A DNA stretch of 64,000 bases from NCBI GenBank assembly GCA_963678705.1, contig OY783213.1:16248451-16312450 (forward strand), given 5' to 3'. This document shows, piece by piece, positions 63,843 through 64,000 of this stretch. The number at the start of each line of letters is the position of its first letter. The first letter of the stretch is position 1. A model generated the notes under the pieces. The model did no database searches and was not told where the DNA came from. It worked only from the letters and a program-made list of their open reading frames with translations. The stretch comes from Panorpa germanica. Lineage: Eukaryota; Arthropoda; Insecta; Mecoptera; Panorpidae. The position numbers and the translations under genes were made by a program.

Positions 63843-63880
63843 TATAAAAGCACATAATCCGTTGGTTGTACTTAATCATT
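63843..63880 (+). promoter_or_regulatory. Core promoter: TATA box and initiator
   Basis: TATAAA at 63843-63848 is followed about 33 bp later by TCATT (63876-63880), which resembles the arthropod initiator TCA(G/T)T. The transcript would start near 63878 and have a 5' leader of about 39 nt before the ATG at 63917. The spacing is typical of strongly expressed insect genes for secreted proteins. Confidence 0.65.
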
Positions 63881-63916
63881 AACTGTTTGTACATTGACAC
63901 TGTGAAATACATAATC

Positions 63917-63977
63917 ATGAAAGCATCTCTGGCTATTTCGTTACTCGTGGTGCTTTGTGGGGTGGCGCTCCTTCCGG
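63917..63977 (+). CDS. First exon of a secreted protein gene (signal peptide), cut by the window edge
   Basis: Encodes MKASLAISLLVVLCGVALLP and one further base, then a donor GTAAGT. A short basic start, a Leu/Val-rich core and a small-residue end make this a typical signal peptide. A first exon that ends at the signal peptide is common in insect genes for small secreted proteins (cuticle proteins, chemosensory and odorant-binding proteins, antimicrobial peptides). Which of these it is cannot be told, because the mature part lies beyond 64000. The promoter just upstream supports the start. Confidence 0.7.
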
Positions 63978-64000
63978 GTAAGTTAGCTTATATGTCCCCA

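Overview
The window looks like an insect genomic contig. It is very AT-rich, its genes are split into short exons with canonical GT-AG introns, polyadenylation hexamers follow several stop codons, and the recognisable genes are animal families, including a DUF229 protein of the type common in insects. The order cannot be fixed from the sequence alone. About 90% of the window is non-coding; most open frames of 60-100 codons here are chance frames in AT-rich DNA.

Genes, left to right. (1) The 3' end of a DUF229-family gene on + (1-516). (2) A complete ten-exon selenium-binding protein / methanethiol oxidase gene on - (26454-31882; 487 aa), every exon junction in frame. (3) An intronless 207-aa type II membrane protein on - (32949-33572) that I do not recognise; it has a furin-type RARR site and two cysteines near its C-terminus. 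(4) A four-exon APCDD1-like gene on - (50947-56091; 557 aa) with a signal peptide, two APCDDC-type modules and a hydrophobic, GPI-signal-like tail. (5) A complete four-exon CISD3-type gene on + (60587-61307; 135 aa) with two CDGSH iron-sulphur motifs and a mitochondrial presequence. (6) The first exon of a secreted-protein gene on + at the right edge (from 63917), with TATA box and initiator. The genes do not form an evident pathway; they are ordinary, independently transcribed insect genes.

Repeats dominate the middle. A 19-bp minisatellite (17 copies, 36252-36569) lies 1.8 kb left of a 10-kb satellite block (38371-48680). The block is an inverted pair of arrays: about 49 monomers of ~147 bp in one orientation, a junction near 45.6-45.7 kb, then about 20 monomers of 146 bp of a diverged subfamily in the opposite orientation. 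Each arm has its own higher-order structure (a ~1.03-kb seven-monomer block on the left, a 292-bp dimer on the right). This is the most striking structure in the window.

Dispersed elements include a 375-bp MITE in two copies differing at about three positions (19.3 and 50.4 kb), a three-copy MITE with ~35-bp terminal inverted repeats flanked by TA (11.0, 11.3, 31.1 kb), a family sharing a CATTCCCACTCACT end (five sites), tRNA-derived SINE-like pieces (34.1, 34.6, 49.0, 60.2 kb), a 1.6-kb inverted-repeat element with mirrored TATA motifs (57.0-58.7 kb), and a mariner transposase fossil (35.6 kb).
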